A stretch of 57,426 nucleotides of DNA, taken from positions 1 to 57,426 of the forward strand of contig NZ_JYIT01000061.1 in assembly GCF_000956545.1 (NCBI RefSeq). The letters are read 5' to 3'. Position numbers and translations under genes: made by a program. The DNA is from Microbacterium azadirachtae. Its GTDB lineage: Bacteria; Actinomycetota; Actinomycetes; Actinomycetales; Microbacteriaceae. Position 1 is the stretch's first letter. Each line of letters starts with the position of its first letter. Shown piece after piece: positions 32,520 through 40,232 of this stretch. The notes below the pieces were generated by a model, which saw nothing but the letters and a program-made list of their open reading frames with translations, was not told the origin of the DNA and ran no database searches.

Positions 32520-35500
32520 ATGCCCCTCCCGCGCCGGCCCCTGCGCCGCTTCGTCCTCGCCGCCCTCGCCGGGGCCGCACTCGTCGTCTCGACGCTCGCC
32601 GCGTCTCCGGCCGCGGTCGCGGATCCGGTCCCCTCTCCCTCGTCGACCGCCGCGCCCTCGCCGACCCCGACGCCGGATCCCGCGCCGTCCGCCTCGCCGA
32701 CACCGGATCCCGCCCCGGCGCCCACCTCGGCCCCCTCGCCGACGACGCCCGCGGCGCCTCCGGCACCGGCTCCGCGCGCCGCCGTGCCGGGCGCCATCGC
32801 GCCGGTCGCGGCGTACACGTTCGACGCCGACGCCGGATCCACGGTGAAGGACGTCTCCGGCAACGGCAACGACGCGACGTGGATCGGGTCCCCGGGGTAT
32901 CGCCCCGGCGTCTCGGGGTCGGCGGCGACGATCGGGCTCGGCGCGAACTACGTGAAGCTGCCGCTGGTGGCGGGCAAGACCGACGGATCGGGGAGCTTCT
33001 CCTACGAGTTCTGGATGTCCGAGCAGAACCGCACCTCGTACGGCACGCTCATGAGCAACCAGGACTTCGCGTCCTGCAACAACGCGGGGCTGACGCTCTA
33101 CAACCAGACCACGCAGGGCGTGCTGCAGGCCTGCTGGGGCACGACGGCGGGCGGCACGAAGCGCTACCTCAACGGCGCGTCGCCGAACATCGCCGGATCC
33201 TGGCATCACGTCGCCGTCACGGTCGACCGCACCGCGAACGTCATCATCGTCTACACCGACGGCGTCGAGACCAAGCGCTCGGCCGCCGGCGAGGTGACGG
33301 CGTCGACGAACCTGAAGAGCGGCTACGCGTTCAACATCGGCGGATTCAGCGGCAGCGAGAACGACGTCAGCGACGGCTACGTCAACGCCGCGATCGACGA
33401 CCTCCGCTTCTACAGCGCGGTGCTGCCGCCGGCGCAGATCGCCGACGACTACGCGGCGCTCAAACCCGACACCGGCACCTACACGGTCGCGTTCGACGGC
33501 AACGGCGCGACCTCGGGGACGATGGCGACGCAGACGCTCACGATCGGCAGCACCTCGGCCCTCCCCGCCAACGCCTTCGTGCGACCCGGGGACCAGTTCC
33601 AGGGGTGGGCCCTGAGCCCGCGCGGCCAGGTCGTCTACACCGACGGGCAGTCGGTCGCCGATCTCACCGTCCGCGCCGGCACCACGGTGACCCTCTCCGC
33701 GATCTGGAGCCGGCTGCGGGCGCCCGGCGACACGGTCGCGCCGTTCGCCTCCTACGACTTCGAGACCTCCGACGGCGCCACGATCGCCGACTCGTCGGGG
33801 CGCGGCAACGACGCGACCTGGTCGGGGACGCCGTCGTACGTCGCCGGCACGACAGGCAAGGCCGCGTACGTCAATGCACCGGACGGCAGCACGCGGGGTG
33901 TGAACTTCTTCTCCCTGCCGCTCGTCCCCGGCCGCACCGACGGATCCGGCAGCTTCTCGTACGTGTTCTGGCTCAAGGAGAAGTCGTCGAGCTCCGACTC
34001 GCCGATCGTCTCGAACCAGGACTTCCGGCACTGCTACAACCGCGGATCCACGCTGTACAACACGGCGGGCAGCCCAGGCATCCTGCGCGGATGCTTCGGG
34101 CAGAACGGCACCTCGACGACGCAGAACTACCTCGCCGGGGCGAGCCGCACCTCGGTGATCGGCGCCTGGCATCACGTCGCGGTGGTCGTGGATCGCTCTG
34201 CAGGCACGATGACCACGTTCGTCGACGGGGAGCAGACCGCGCAGAGCACGAGCCTCGGCTCGGGGTTCTCGCTCGTCAGCGGATACCCGTTCCGCGTGGG
34301 CGCCGAAGGATCGCTGCTCGACGACGGCGACGGCTTCGTGAACGCCGCGATCGACACCTTCGACTTCTACGACCGCGCGATCTCGGCGGCGCAGATCCAG
34401 AACGACTACACGGCGACGCACTCCGGCGACGTCGTGACGGACGGATCCACGCTCGCCCCCGGCTTCGTCTCCGGCGTGCTGCGCGCCCCGGCCGTGCGTG
34501 CAGGGGGACAGGTGTCGCAGACCGTCGCCGGCCTCTGGAACGGCGGGACCGTGACCTCGTTCACGAAGGTCGAGGGCGACGACTGGCTGAGCGTGGACGA
34601 TCACGGCGTCGTCTCCGGCACCGCGCCCGCGCAGGCCCCGGCCGATCCCGGCTTCCTCGTCGTCGAGGCCACGGACGGCACGACCACGGCGCGGATCGAG
34701 GTGGAGGTCCCCGTGATCGCGGCCGACGCGGCCACGCCCTTCGACGCGGTGACCTGGAACCTCTGGGACGCCGGAGGGCATGTCAACGACGCCGCACTGA
34801 AGAACCTCGCCGTGATCGCCGAGAACGGATTCGACGTGATCGGCGTGCAGCAGGACGGCGGCACGGCCGCCACCGCTCTCGCCAAGGCCCTGGGATGGAA
34901 CGCGCTCGAAGGGCCGGGTGGCGTCGGGCTCCTCTCGCCGCATCCGCTCACCGCGCGCACGGTCGTCGGCGAGCAACCGGGTCTCGGAGCGACGGTCGAC
35001 GTGCTGGGCCGCCCGGTGCGGGTGTGGGCCATGGGGCTGGACCGCACCGGCTACGGTCCCGAGGCCGCGTGCCTGTCCGGTGTCACCGACCCCGCCGCGC
35101 TCGTCGCCTCCGAGCGGGGGAACACCCGCTACGCGCAGGTCGACGCGCTCGCGTCGGCGATCTCGGGCGAGACGTCCGGCGCGACCCCCGTGGTGGTCCT
35201 CTCGGATCTCGAGTCCCCCTCCGGAGCGGACTGGACCGCGGCGACCGCGGATGCGCACTGCGGGGTCGGCGCCGTGGACTGGCCCGTGCCCGCGCGCCTG
35301 CGCCAGGCCGGCCTCGCGGACGCGTACCGCACCGCGAACCCCGATCCCGTGGCCGACCCGGGCGACACGTGGTCGCCGCTGGTCCTCAAGACGCCGGCCG
35401 GCGCCGACGAGCCGCAGGACCGCATCGATGCCGTGCACTACGCCGGATCCTCGCTGCAGGTGCTCGGCGCGAACACGGTCGTCGCCGGCTGGCCGTCGCC

Positions 35501-36395
35501 GACCGCGGTGCTGCGCAACGCCTGGGCGAGCAATCATCGCGCCGTGGTGGCGTCGTTCTCGATCGGCAAGGCCGCTCCGGATCCGTCGTCGCTGCCCGCC
35601 GTCGTGGCGAGCGCCGACGGCCGCACGGTGACCCTGCACACCGTCCCCGCGGGGGCGGCCGGCATCGAGTACCGCGTCGGCGGGGGCGCCTGGCAGCCAT
35701 ACGCCGCGCCCTTCGCGGTGCCCGGCACCGCGGCCGCGCTCGTCGAGTACCGTGCCACCGACCAGGGCGTGAGCGGGCCGATCTCGAGCCTGGTCCTCGC
35801 GGCCGGCGGTGCGGAGGCGGTGCAGGATCTGCAGCCTCTCGGATCCGCCAAGACCGTGCTGCGCGGCGAGGCCATCACGGGTCTCGGCGCGCGCGTGACC
35901 GACGCGTCCGGCAACGGCGTCGCCGGCGTCGACGTGGTGTTCACGATCGCCGGCGGGGTCTTCGCCGGGGGAGCGACCACGGCGACCGTCGCGAGCAACG
36001 CCGCGGGCATCGCGGTCGCGCCCGGTGCGACGGCGGCGACGGCCGGCGCGGTGACGATCACCGCGGCCGTCCGCGACCGCACCGCGACCCTGCCGCCGAT
36101 CACGGTCGTCGACGCCGCCACGACGCTGACCGCCGACGTGCAGGTCACCCCGTCCGTGGTCTCCGGCAAGGTCGTGCTCTCGGTCACGGTGAAGAACACC
36201 GGATCCGCCGCCGCCGACGTGAAGATCGCCACCAAGTACGGCACGCGCTCGTTCCCGGCGGTCGCGCCGGGGGCCACGGCGTCCGCAGCGGTCAGCACGT
36301 TCCTGACGGCGATCCCCGCGGGAACCGTGACCGTCACGCTGACGAACGGATCCGGCATGGCGACCATCCCGACCCCGTATCCGGCCACGCGATGA
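32520..36395 (+). CDS. Large secreted protein: LamG x2, InlB-type repeat, EEP-like and Ig-like domains
   Basis: About 1291 aa. Signal peptide 1-35 (RRPLRRFVLAALAGAALVV); Pro/Ser/Thr linker to about 90; LamG-type domain 1 (about 95-320); InlB/Flg_new-like repeat (320-395, VAFDGNGATSGTM, FQGWALSP); LamG domain 2 (400-635); a small beta domain; an endonuclease/exonuclease/phosphatase (EEP) domain (about 738-1014); then Ig-like modules to the end. The two LamG copies share DGSGSFSY, SNQDF, WHHVAV and VNAAID. In the EEP domain E, N and D of the active site are changed (GVQQ, SDLES, SNHRAV). No sortase motif or anchor. Start 32520 has GGAGA at 32510-32514; ATG 32508 is the alternative. Confidence 0.85.
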   Translation: MPLPRRPLRRFVLAALAGAALVVSTLAASPAAVADPVPSPSSTAAPSPTPTPDPAPSASPTPDPAPAPTSAPSPTTPAAPPAPAPRAAVPGAIAPVAAYTFDADAGSTVKDVSGNGNDATWIGSPGYRPGVSGSAATIGLGANYVKLPLVAGKTDGSGSFSYEFWMSEQNRTSYGTLMSNQDFASCNNAGLTLYNQTTQGVLQACWGTTAGGTKRYLNGASPNIAGSWHHVAVTVDRTANVIIVYTDGVETKRSAAGEVTASTNLKSGYAFNIGGFSGSENDVSDGYVNAAIDDLRFYSAVLPPAQIADDYAALKPDTGTYTVAFDGNGATSGTMATQTLTIGSTSALPANAFVRPGDQFQGWALSPRGQVVYTDGQSVADLTVRAGTTVTLSAIWSRLRAPGDTVAPFASYDFETSDGATIADSSGRGNDATWSGTPSYVAGTTGKAAYVNAPDGSTRGVNFFSLPLVPGRTDGSGSFSYVFWLKEKSSSSDSPIVSNQDFRHCYNRGSTLYNTAGSPGILRGCFGQNGTSTTQNYLAGASRTSVIGAWHHVAVVVDRSAGTMTTFVDGEQTAQSTSLGSGFSLVSGYPFRVGAEGSLLDDGDGFVNAAIDTFDFYDRAISAAQIQNDYTATHSGDVVTDGSTLAPGFVSGVLRAPAVRAGGQVSQTVAGLWNGGTVTSFTKVEGDDWLSVDDHGVVSGTAPAQAPADPGFLVVEATDGTTTARIEVEVPVIAADAATPFDAVTWNLWDAGGHVNDAALKNLAVIAENGFDVIGVQQDGGTAATALAKALGWNALEGPGGVGLLSPHPLTARTVVGEQPGLGATVDVLGRPVRVWAMGLDRTGYGPEAACLSGVTDPAALVASERGNTRYAQVDALASAISGETSGATPVVVLSDLESPSGADWTAATADAHCGVGAVDWPVPARLRQAGLADAYRTANPDPVADPGDTWSPLVLKTPAGADEPQDRIDAVHYAGSSLQVLGANTVVAGWPSPTAVLRNAWASNHRAVVASFSIGKAAPDPSSLPAVVASADGRTVTLHTVPAGAAGIEYRVGGGAWQPYAAPFAVPGTAAALVEYRATDQGVSGPISSLVLAAGGAEAVQDLQPLGSAKTVLRGEAITGLGARVTDASGNGVAGVDVVFTIAGGVFAGGATTATVASNAAGIAVAPGATAATAGAVTITAAVRDRTATLPPITVVDAATTLTADVQVTPSVVSGKVVLSVTVKNTGSAAADVKIATKYGTRSFPAVAPGATASAAVSTFLTAIPAGTVTVTLTNGSGMATIPTPYPATR

Positions 36396-36463
36396 GCGCC
36401 GGCACCGGATCCCCTCCGCGGCCCACCCGACGCCGCGCACACACCCACGCAGGAGGCAGGACC

Positions 36464-36934
36464 ATGACCACCCGGAACTCGACGACGGATCGCGGCGGAG
36501 CCGTCGCAGGCGACCGCGGCTGGACGCGACGGCGCGCGCTCGCCGCAGGCGCCTGGTCGGTGCCGGTGGTCGCGGCGGCCGTCGCCCTGCCGCAGGCCGC
36601 GGCGTCCGCACCGATCGTCGTCGACCTCGTCGGCGCCGTCGACGACGCGCAGACCTATCCGTTCTCCGCCGCCGGGGACACCGCGCCCCTGATCTTCCAG
36701 GTCTCGGGGAGCGGGCCGATCCCCGCCGACGGCACCGCAGAGCTGGTGAACGCCGCCGCGATCGCCTCGTGGGACGAGTCCGTCCTCCTGCAGGGTGCGA
36801 CGGCCTCGGCGACGATCGACCCCGACGGGACCCTGATCCTGCCGATCGTGGCGCTCGCCGCCGGCACCTTCCCGGTCGTGGTGCACGTGGGGCCGGTGAG
36901 CCGCACCTTCGTGATCACGCTGGTGCAGGCGTGA
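36464..36934 (+). CDS. Small Tat-exported protein, Ig-like
   Basis: A 156-aa protein with a Tat-type signal (WTRRRALAAGAWSVPVV, about residues 20-48) followed by a single beta-sandwich-like domain (LIFQVSGSGPIPADG, ATASATIDPDGTLILPI, TFPVVVHVGPVS). No catalytic motif. ATG 36464 follows AGGAGG at 36451-36456. It overlaps the next gene by GTGA and follows the large EEP/LamG protein by 68 bases, so the three are probably one operon. Function unknown; perhaps a partner of the big protein. Confidence 0.75.
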   Translation: MTTRNSTTDRGGAVAGDRGWTRRRALAAGAWSVPVVAAAVALPQAAASAPIVVDLVGAVDDAQTYPFSAAGDTAPLIFQVSGSGPIPADGTAELVNAAAIASWDESVLLQGATASATIDPDGTLILPIVALAAGTFPVVVHVGPVSRTFVITLVQA

Positions 36935-37359
36935 CCCGCACCGCACGGCGCGGCACCGCGGCGCTCGCGGTCGCGCTCGTCGCGCTCGCCGCGGGGCTGC
37001 GCAGCGGCTGCACCGCGGGGGCGCCCGGTGGGGCGGGGCCGTCGCCGTCGTCGTCCGCGGCGCAGCGCGGGCCCGCGATCCGCGTGGTCTCGCCGGAGGG
37101 CGGGGTGCGCGCCGGCGACGAGGTGCGCCTCGTCGTCCGCGCCACCGACGACGGGGCGCCGCTCGCGGGGCGGGACGCGACGTTCGAGGTGGTCTCGGGA
37201 CCGGCGGAGTACCCGGGCGGATTCGAGACCTCCACCACCGACGCGGACGGGGTGGCGAGCTCTCTGGGCCTGCGCGCGGAGGGGACAGGCCGGGTCACGA
37301 TCCGGGTCGCGGTGGGCGCGATCCGCAGCGACGTCACGATCGATGTAGGGCGGCCCTGA
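36931..37359 (+). CDS. Small exported Ig-like protein, possible lipoprotein
   Basis: A 142-aa protein starting at GTG 36931 (GTGA overlap). Signal region RRGTAALAVALVALAAGLRSGC: the cysteine could be lipidated but R-S-G-C is not a good lipobox. After a Gly/Pro/Ser linker comes one Ig-like (invasin Big_1-like) domain: DGAPLAGRDATFEVVSGPAEY and DADGVASSLGL and GRVTIRVAVG. The same fold occurs near the C-terminus of the 1291-aa protein. Last gene of the operon. Confidence 0.75.
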   Translation: MTRTARRGTAALAVALVALAAGLRSGCTAGAPGGAGPSPSSSAAQRGPAIRVVSPEGGVRAGDEVRLVVRATDDGAPLAGRDATFEVVSGPAEYPGGFETSTTDADGVASSLGLRAEGTGRVTIRVAVGAIRSDVTIDVGRP

Positions 37360-37461
37360 CCTCGAACGGCGCACATGAGCGGGCTGGGAGATCCTGATGC
37401 GTGCGCTGTGAGCCGGGCTCTGCGGGGTCGCGAGCTCTCGCGCCGCCGCCGCGCGCGGGAA

Positions 37462-37467
37462 TAGCAT
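37462..37467 (+). promoter_or_regulatory. Candidate -10 element for the sedolisin gene
   Basis: TAGCAT at 37462-37467, about 55 bases before ATG 37522, in the 162-base gap; no convincing -35 was found. Confidence 0.3.
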
Positions 37468-37521
37468 CGCCCTCGGTCAGCGGCGACCGCCGATGGCCGA
37501 ATCAGAGTCTGGAGATCCCGG

Positions 37522-39438
37522 ATGCGCAGAAAAGTCCTCGGCGTCGCCCTCGCGGTCGTCGCCACCGTCGCCGCCACGTTCGCCGGAGCGGGAGCCGCCA
37601 ATGCGGCGCCGCCGCCGAAGAGTCCCATCCCGAACTCGACACCGGGCTGGCTCAGCCATGCGACCAAGGGAGGACCGGCGACCGGATCGGTGAGCGCGCG
37701 CGTCTACCTCGCACCCGCCGGAGGCCTGGACGCGCTCACCGCGTTCGCGTCCGCGGTGTCGACGCCCGGATCCGCGCAGTACAAGCAGTTCCTCACGGCG
37801 GCCCAGTACCACGCGAAGTTCGACGCGCCGCAGTCCACCGTCGACGCCGTGACCTCCTGGCTCCAGGGCGCCGGGCTCAAGACCACGGTCGACGCCGCGC
37901 ACCGCTACGTGGACGTCACCGGCGGCGTGGGCAACGCGAGCAAGGCGTTCGGGGTGACGATCTCGAACTACACGCACGACGGGCTCACGGTGCAGGCGCC
38001 CGACGGCGCCGCGAGCACGCCGGGCGCGCTCGCGGGCGCGGTGATCGCGGTCGGCGGTCTGGACACGACGCCCACGCTCGTAGAGCCGAAGACGCAGAAG
38101 CCCGCACCGCCGGACGGCGGCTTCCGCAACTCGCCGATCTGCGGCAAGACCTACGGATCCGCGACGCCGGGCAATCTCGCGACGCCCGACGGCACCGTGC
38201 TGCCGCCGTTCGACGGCAAGACGCTCCCGTACTCGCCGTGCGGCTACACCGGACCGCAGCTGCGCAGCGCCTACGAAGCCGGGCTCACCGGCGGCTGGGA
38301 CGGCACGGGCGTGACGGTCGCCATCACCGACGCCTACGCGTCGCCGACGATCGAGGCCGACGCGAACCGGTACGCGAGCGACACGGGCGACAAGCCGTTC
38401 GCGGCCGGCCAGTTCTCGCAGAACCTGCCGAACGCGTACACGAACGTCAACAGCAACAAGTCCAATCACCAGTGCGGCATGGCCGGCTGGTACGGCGAGG
38501 AGACCCTCGACGTCGAGGCCGTGCACGCGATGGCACCCGGTGCCAACATCCGTTACTACGCGGGCAAGAGCTGCATGGATCCGGATCTCCTCGACACCTT
38601 CACGCGCATCAACGACGAGAACGTCGCGAACGTCGTGACGAACTCGTGGGGCGGGACGGGCGACGTCGTGAAGCCGTCGCTGCTGCTGGCCTACCAGACG
38701 GCGTTCCTGCAGGGCGCCGCCCAGGGCATCAGCTACGTCTTCTCCTCGGGCGATGACGGCGACAACGTCGCCAAGATCGGATCCGCGCAGACCGATTACC
38801 CGGCCTCCGACCCGTACGTCACGGCCGTCGGCGGCACCTCGACCGCGATCACCGACGCGGGCATCACGGGCGAGACCGGCTGGCAGACCTCGAAGTACGT
38901 GCTGAAGGACGGCGCGTGGTCGCTGAGCAACGCGTTCCTGTACGGCGGAGGCGGCGGCTACTCGTCGAACATCGCCGAGCCGCAGTACCAGAAGGACGCG
39001 GGCATCGTCAGCCCCAACGGCGGGCGCGCGGTGCCGGACGTCTCGATGGACGGCGATCCGACCACGGGCATGCTCGTCGGCCAGACGCAGACCTTCACCG
39101 GCCAGGCAGCCTACGACACCTACCGGATCGGCGGCACGAGCCTGGCATCCCCGCTGTTCGCCGGCATCACGGCGCTGAAGATCCAGGCGGGCGGCACTGG
39201 GCTGGGCCTGTTGAACCCGACGATCTACGGCACGCAGGGTCAGGGCTTCCACGACGTCACGGGCGCCGGCATCGACGAGGGCGCCATCCGCGTCGACTAC
39301 GCCAACGGCCTCGACGCCACCGGCGGCTACGTCTACTCGGTGCGCACCTTCAACGGCGCCACTTCGACGCAGACCGTCGGCACGGGCTGGGACACGGAGA
39401 CCGGCTGGGGCAGCGCCCGCGCCGGCTGGGTGCAGTAG
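37522..39438 (+). CDS. Secreted sedolisin (S53) protease with pro-domain
   Basis: A 638-aa serine-carboxyl protease. Signal peptide residues 1-28 (ending GAANA). Pro-kumamolisin domain about 45-195 (YKQFLTAAQYHAKF, VDVTGGVGNASKAF). Catalytic domain from about 245: Glu and Asp of the catalytic set in GEETLDVEAVHAMAP (E327 and D331), oxyanion Asp in SSGDDGD, and nucleophile Ser about 540 in GGTSLASP. A calcium-site region is expected after GVTGAGIDEGAIRVDY-like text at the end (here DVTGAGIDEG). Active at acidic pH by family. GGAGATCCCGG precedes ATG 37522. Confidence 0.94.
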   Translation: MRRKVLGVALAVVATVAATFAGAGAANAAPPPKSPIPNSTPGWLSHATKGGPATGSVSARVYLAPAGGLDALTAFASAVSTPGSAQYKQFLTAAQYHAKFDAPQSTVDAVTSWLQGAGLKTTVDAAHRYVDVTGGVGNASKAFGVTISNYTHDGLTVQAPDGAASTPGALAGAVIAVGGLDTTPTLVEPKTQKPAPPDGGFRNSPICGKTYGSATPGNLATPDGTVLPPFDGKTLPYSPCGYTGPQLRSAYEAGLTGGWDGTGVTVAITDAYASPTIEADANRYASDTGDKPFAAGQFSQNLPNAYTNVNSNKSNHQCGMAGWYGEETLDVEAVHAMAPGANIRYYAGKSCMDPDLLDTFTRINDENVANVVTNSWGGTGDVVKPSLLLAYQTAFLQGAAQGISYVFSSGDDGDNVAKIGSAQTDYPASDPYVTAVGGTSTAITDAGITGETGWQTSKYVLKDGAWSLSNAFLYGGGGGYSSNIAEPQYQKDAGIVSPNGGRAVPDVSMDGDPTTGMLVGQTQTFTGQAAYDTYRIGGTSLASPLFAGITALKIQAGGTGLGLLNPTIYGTQGQGFHDVTGAGIDEGAIRVDYANGLDATGGYVYSVRTFNGATSTQTVGTGWDTETGWGSARAGWVQ

Positions 39439-39457
39439 CCGCCCTCCGGGGCAGGGG

Positions 39458-39506
39458 CGCCCTTCGTCTCGTCGGTCGCTGAGCGAGCGGCGCGAGACGA
39501 AGGGCG
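39458..39506. terminator. Bidirectional hairpin between convergent genes
   Basis: CGCCCTTCGTCTCG (39458-39471) pairs with CGAGACGAAGGGCG (39493-39506); the loop contains an inner CGCT/AGCG stem. It ends directly at the regulator's stop and is 19 bases from the protease stop. Similar CGTCTCG-rich palindromes are common between Microbacterium genes. Confidence 0.8.
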
Positions 39507-40232
39507 TCACCGACGCCGCGCGACGTACCGGTGCTCGGGGCGTCCCGTGCTGCCGTAGCGCAGCTCGAGGCGCACGAGGCCCGACTGCTCGAGCTGCGTG
39601 AGGGCGCGCTGCGCGGTGGTTCGGCTGATGCCGATGTCGGTCGCGATCTCCTGCGCCGAGGCGTCCGTGCGCCGCGCGGTCACCGCGTCGAGCACGGCCT
39701 GCAGGGTGGGCGCGAGGCGGCGTCCCTCGTCGGGGACGGACGCGGGGGCCGGGCGCAGGAGGTCGAAGAGCCGGTTCACGTCGTCCTGGGTCGCGGCGTC
39801 GCCGAGCGCGGCGATCCGCTCCTGCGCCTGGCGGAAGGCCGTGAGCCGCTCCGCCAGCTCGGCGAACCCGAACGGCTTCACCAGGTAGTGCAGCGCGCCG
39901 AGCTGCACCGCGCGCCGCACGGTCGCGAGGTCGTTGGCGGCCGAGATCACGATCACGGCAGGCCCCGTGCCGGATCCTGTCGACGGATCCGGATCCGGAT
40001 CCGGATCCGCCAGCAGCTGCCGCACCACGTCGAGGCCGTCGCCGTCGGGCAGGTACACGTCCATGAGCACCAGGTCGGGGCGCAGCTCGCGGGCCTGCCG
40101 CAGCGCCTCGGCCGCCGAGCCCGCCTGCCCGACCACGCGGAAGCCGGGCACCGCCTCGACGAAGCCGACGTGCACGCTCGCGACCCGGAAGTCGTCGTCG
40201 ACCACGAGCACCGTGGAGTCCGCCAGGCTCAC
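39507..40232 (-). CDS. CitB/DcuR-type response regulator
   Basis: A 241-aa regulator. Receiver about 8-135: LVVDDDFRVASVHV, phosphorylation site LVLMDVYLPDGDGL, VISAANDLATV, YLVKPF. The C-terminal wHTH (about 175-238, ATDIGISRTTAQRALTQLEQSG) is the CitB type. GTG 40232 is chosen: it overlaps the kinase stop (GTGA 40229-40232) and AGGAGAAC precedes it. Between alpha-3 and beta-4 there is an insert DPDPDPDPSTGSGTG encoded by four tandem GGATCC units (39985-40008). Confidence 0.92.
   Translation of the reverse strand: MSLADSTVLVVDDDFRVASVHVGFVEAVPGFRVVGQAGSAAEALRQARELRPDLVLMDVYLPDGDGLDVVRQLLADPDPDPDPSTGSGTGPAVIVISAANDLATVRRAVQLGALHYLVKPFGFAELAERLTAFRQAQERIAALGDAATQDDVNRLFDLLRPAPASVPDEGRRLAPTLQAVLDAVTARRTDASAQEIATDIGISRTTAQRALTQLEQSGLVRLELRYGSTGRPEHRYVARRR
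39985..40008. repeat. (GGATCC)4 hexanucleotide repeat inside the regulator gene
   Basis: Four perfect tandem copies of GGATCC, in frame, encode Asp-Pro repeats in a surface loop of the receiver domain. Copy number could vary by replication slippage without a frameshift. Confidence 0.9.

Noticed and set aside
34736..35566. Functional secreted nuclease
   Set aside because: Three catalytic positions appear substituted; fold is kept but activity cannot be claimed.
32400..36611. 1403-codon open frame antisense to the LamG/EEP gene
   Set aside because: Arg/Gly-rich shadow of a high-GC gene; no signal peptide or domain, whereas the plus strand has a full set of domains.
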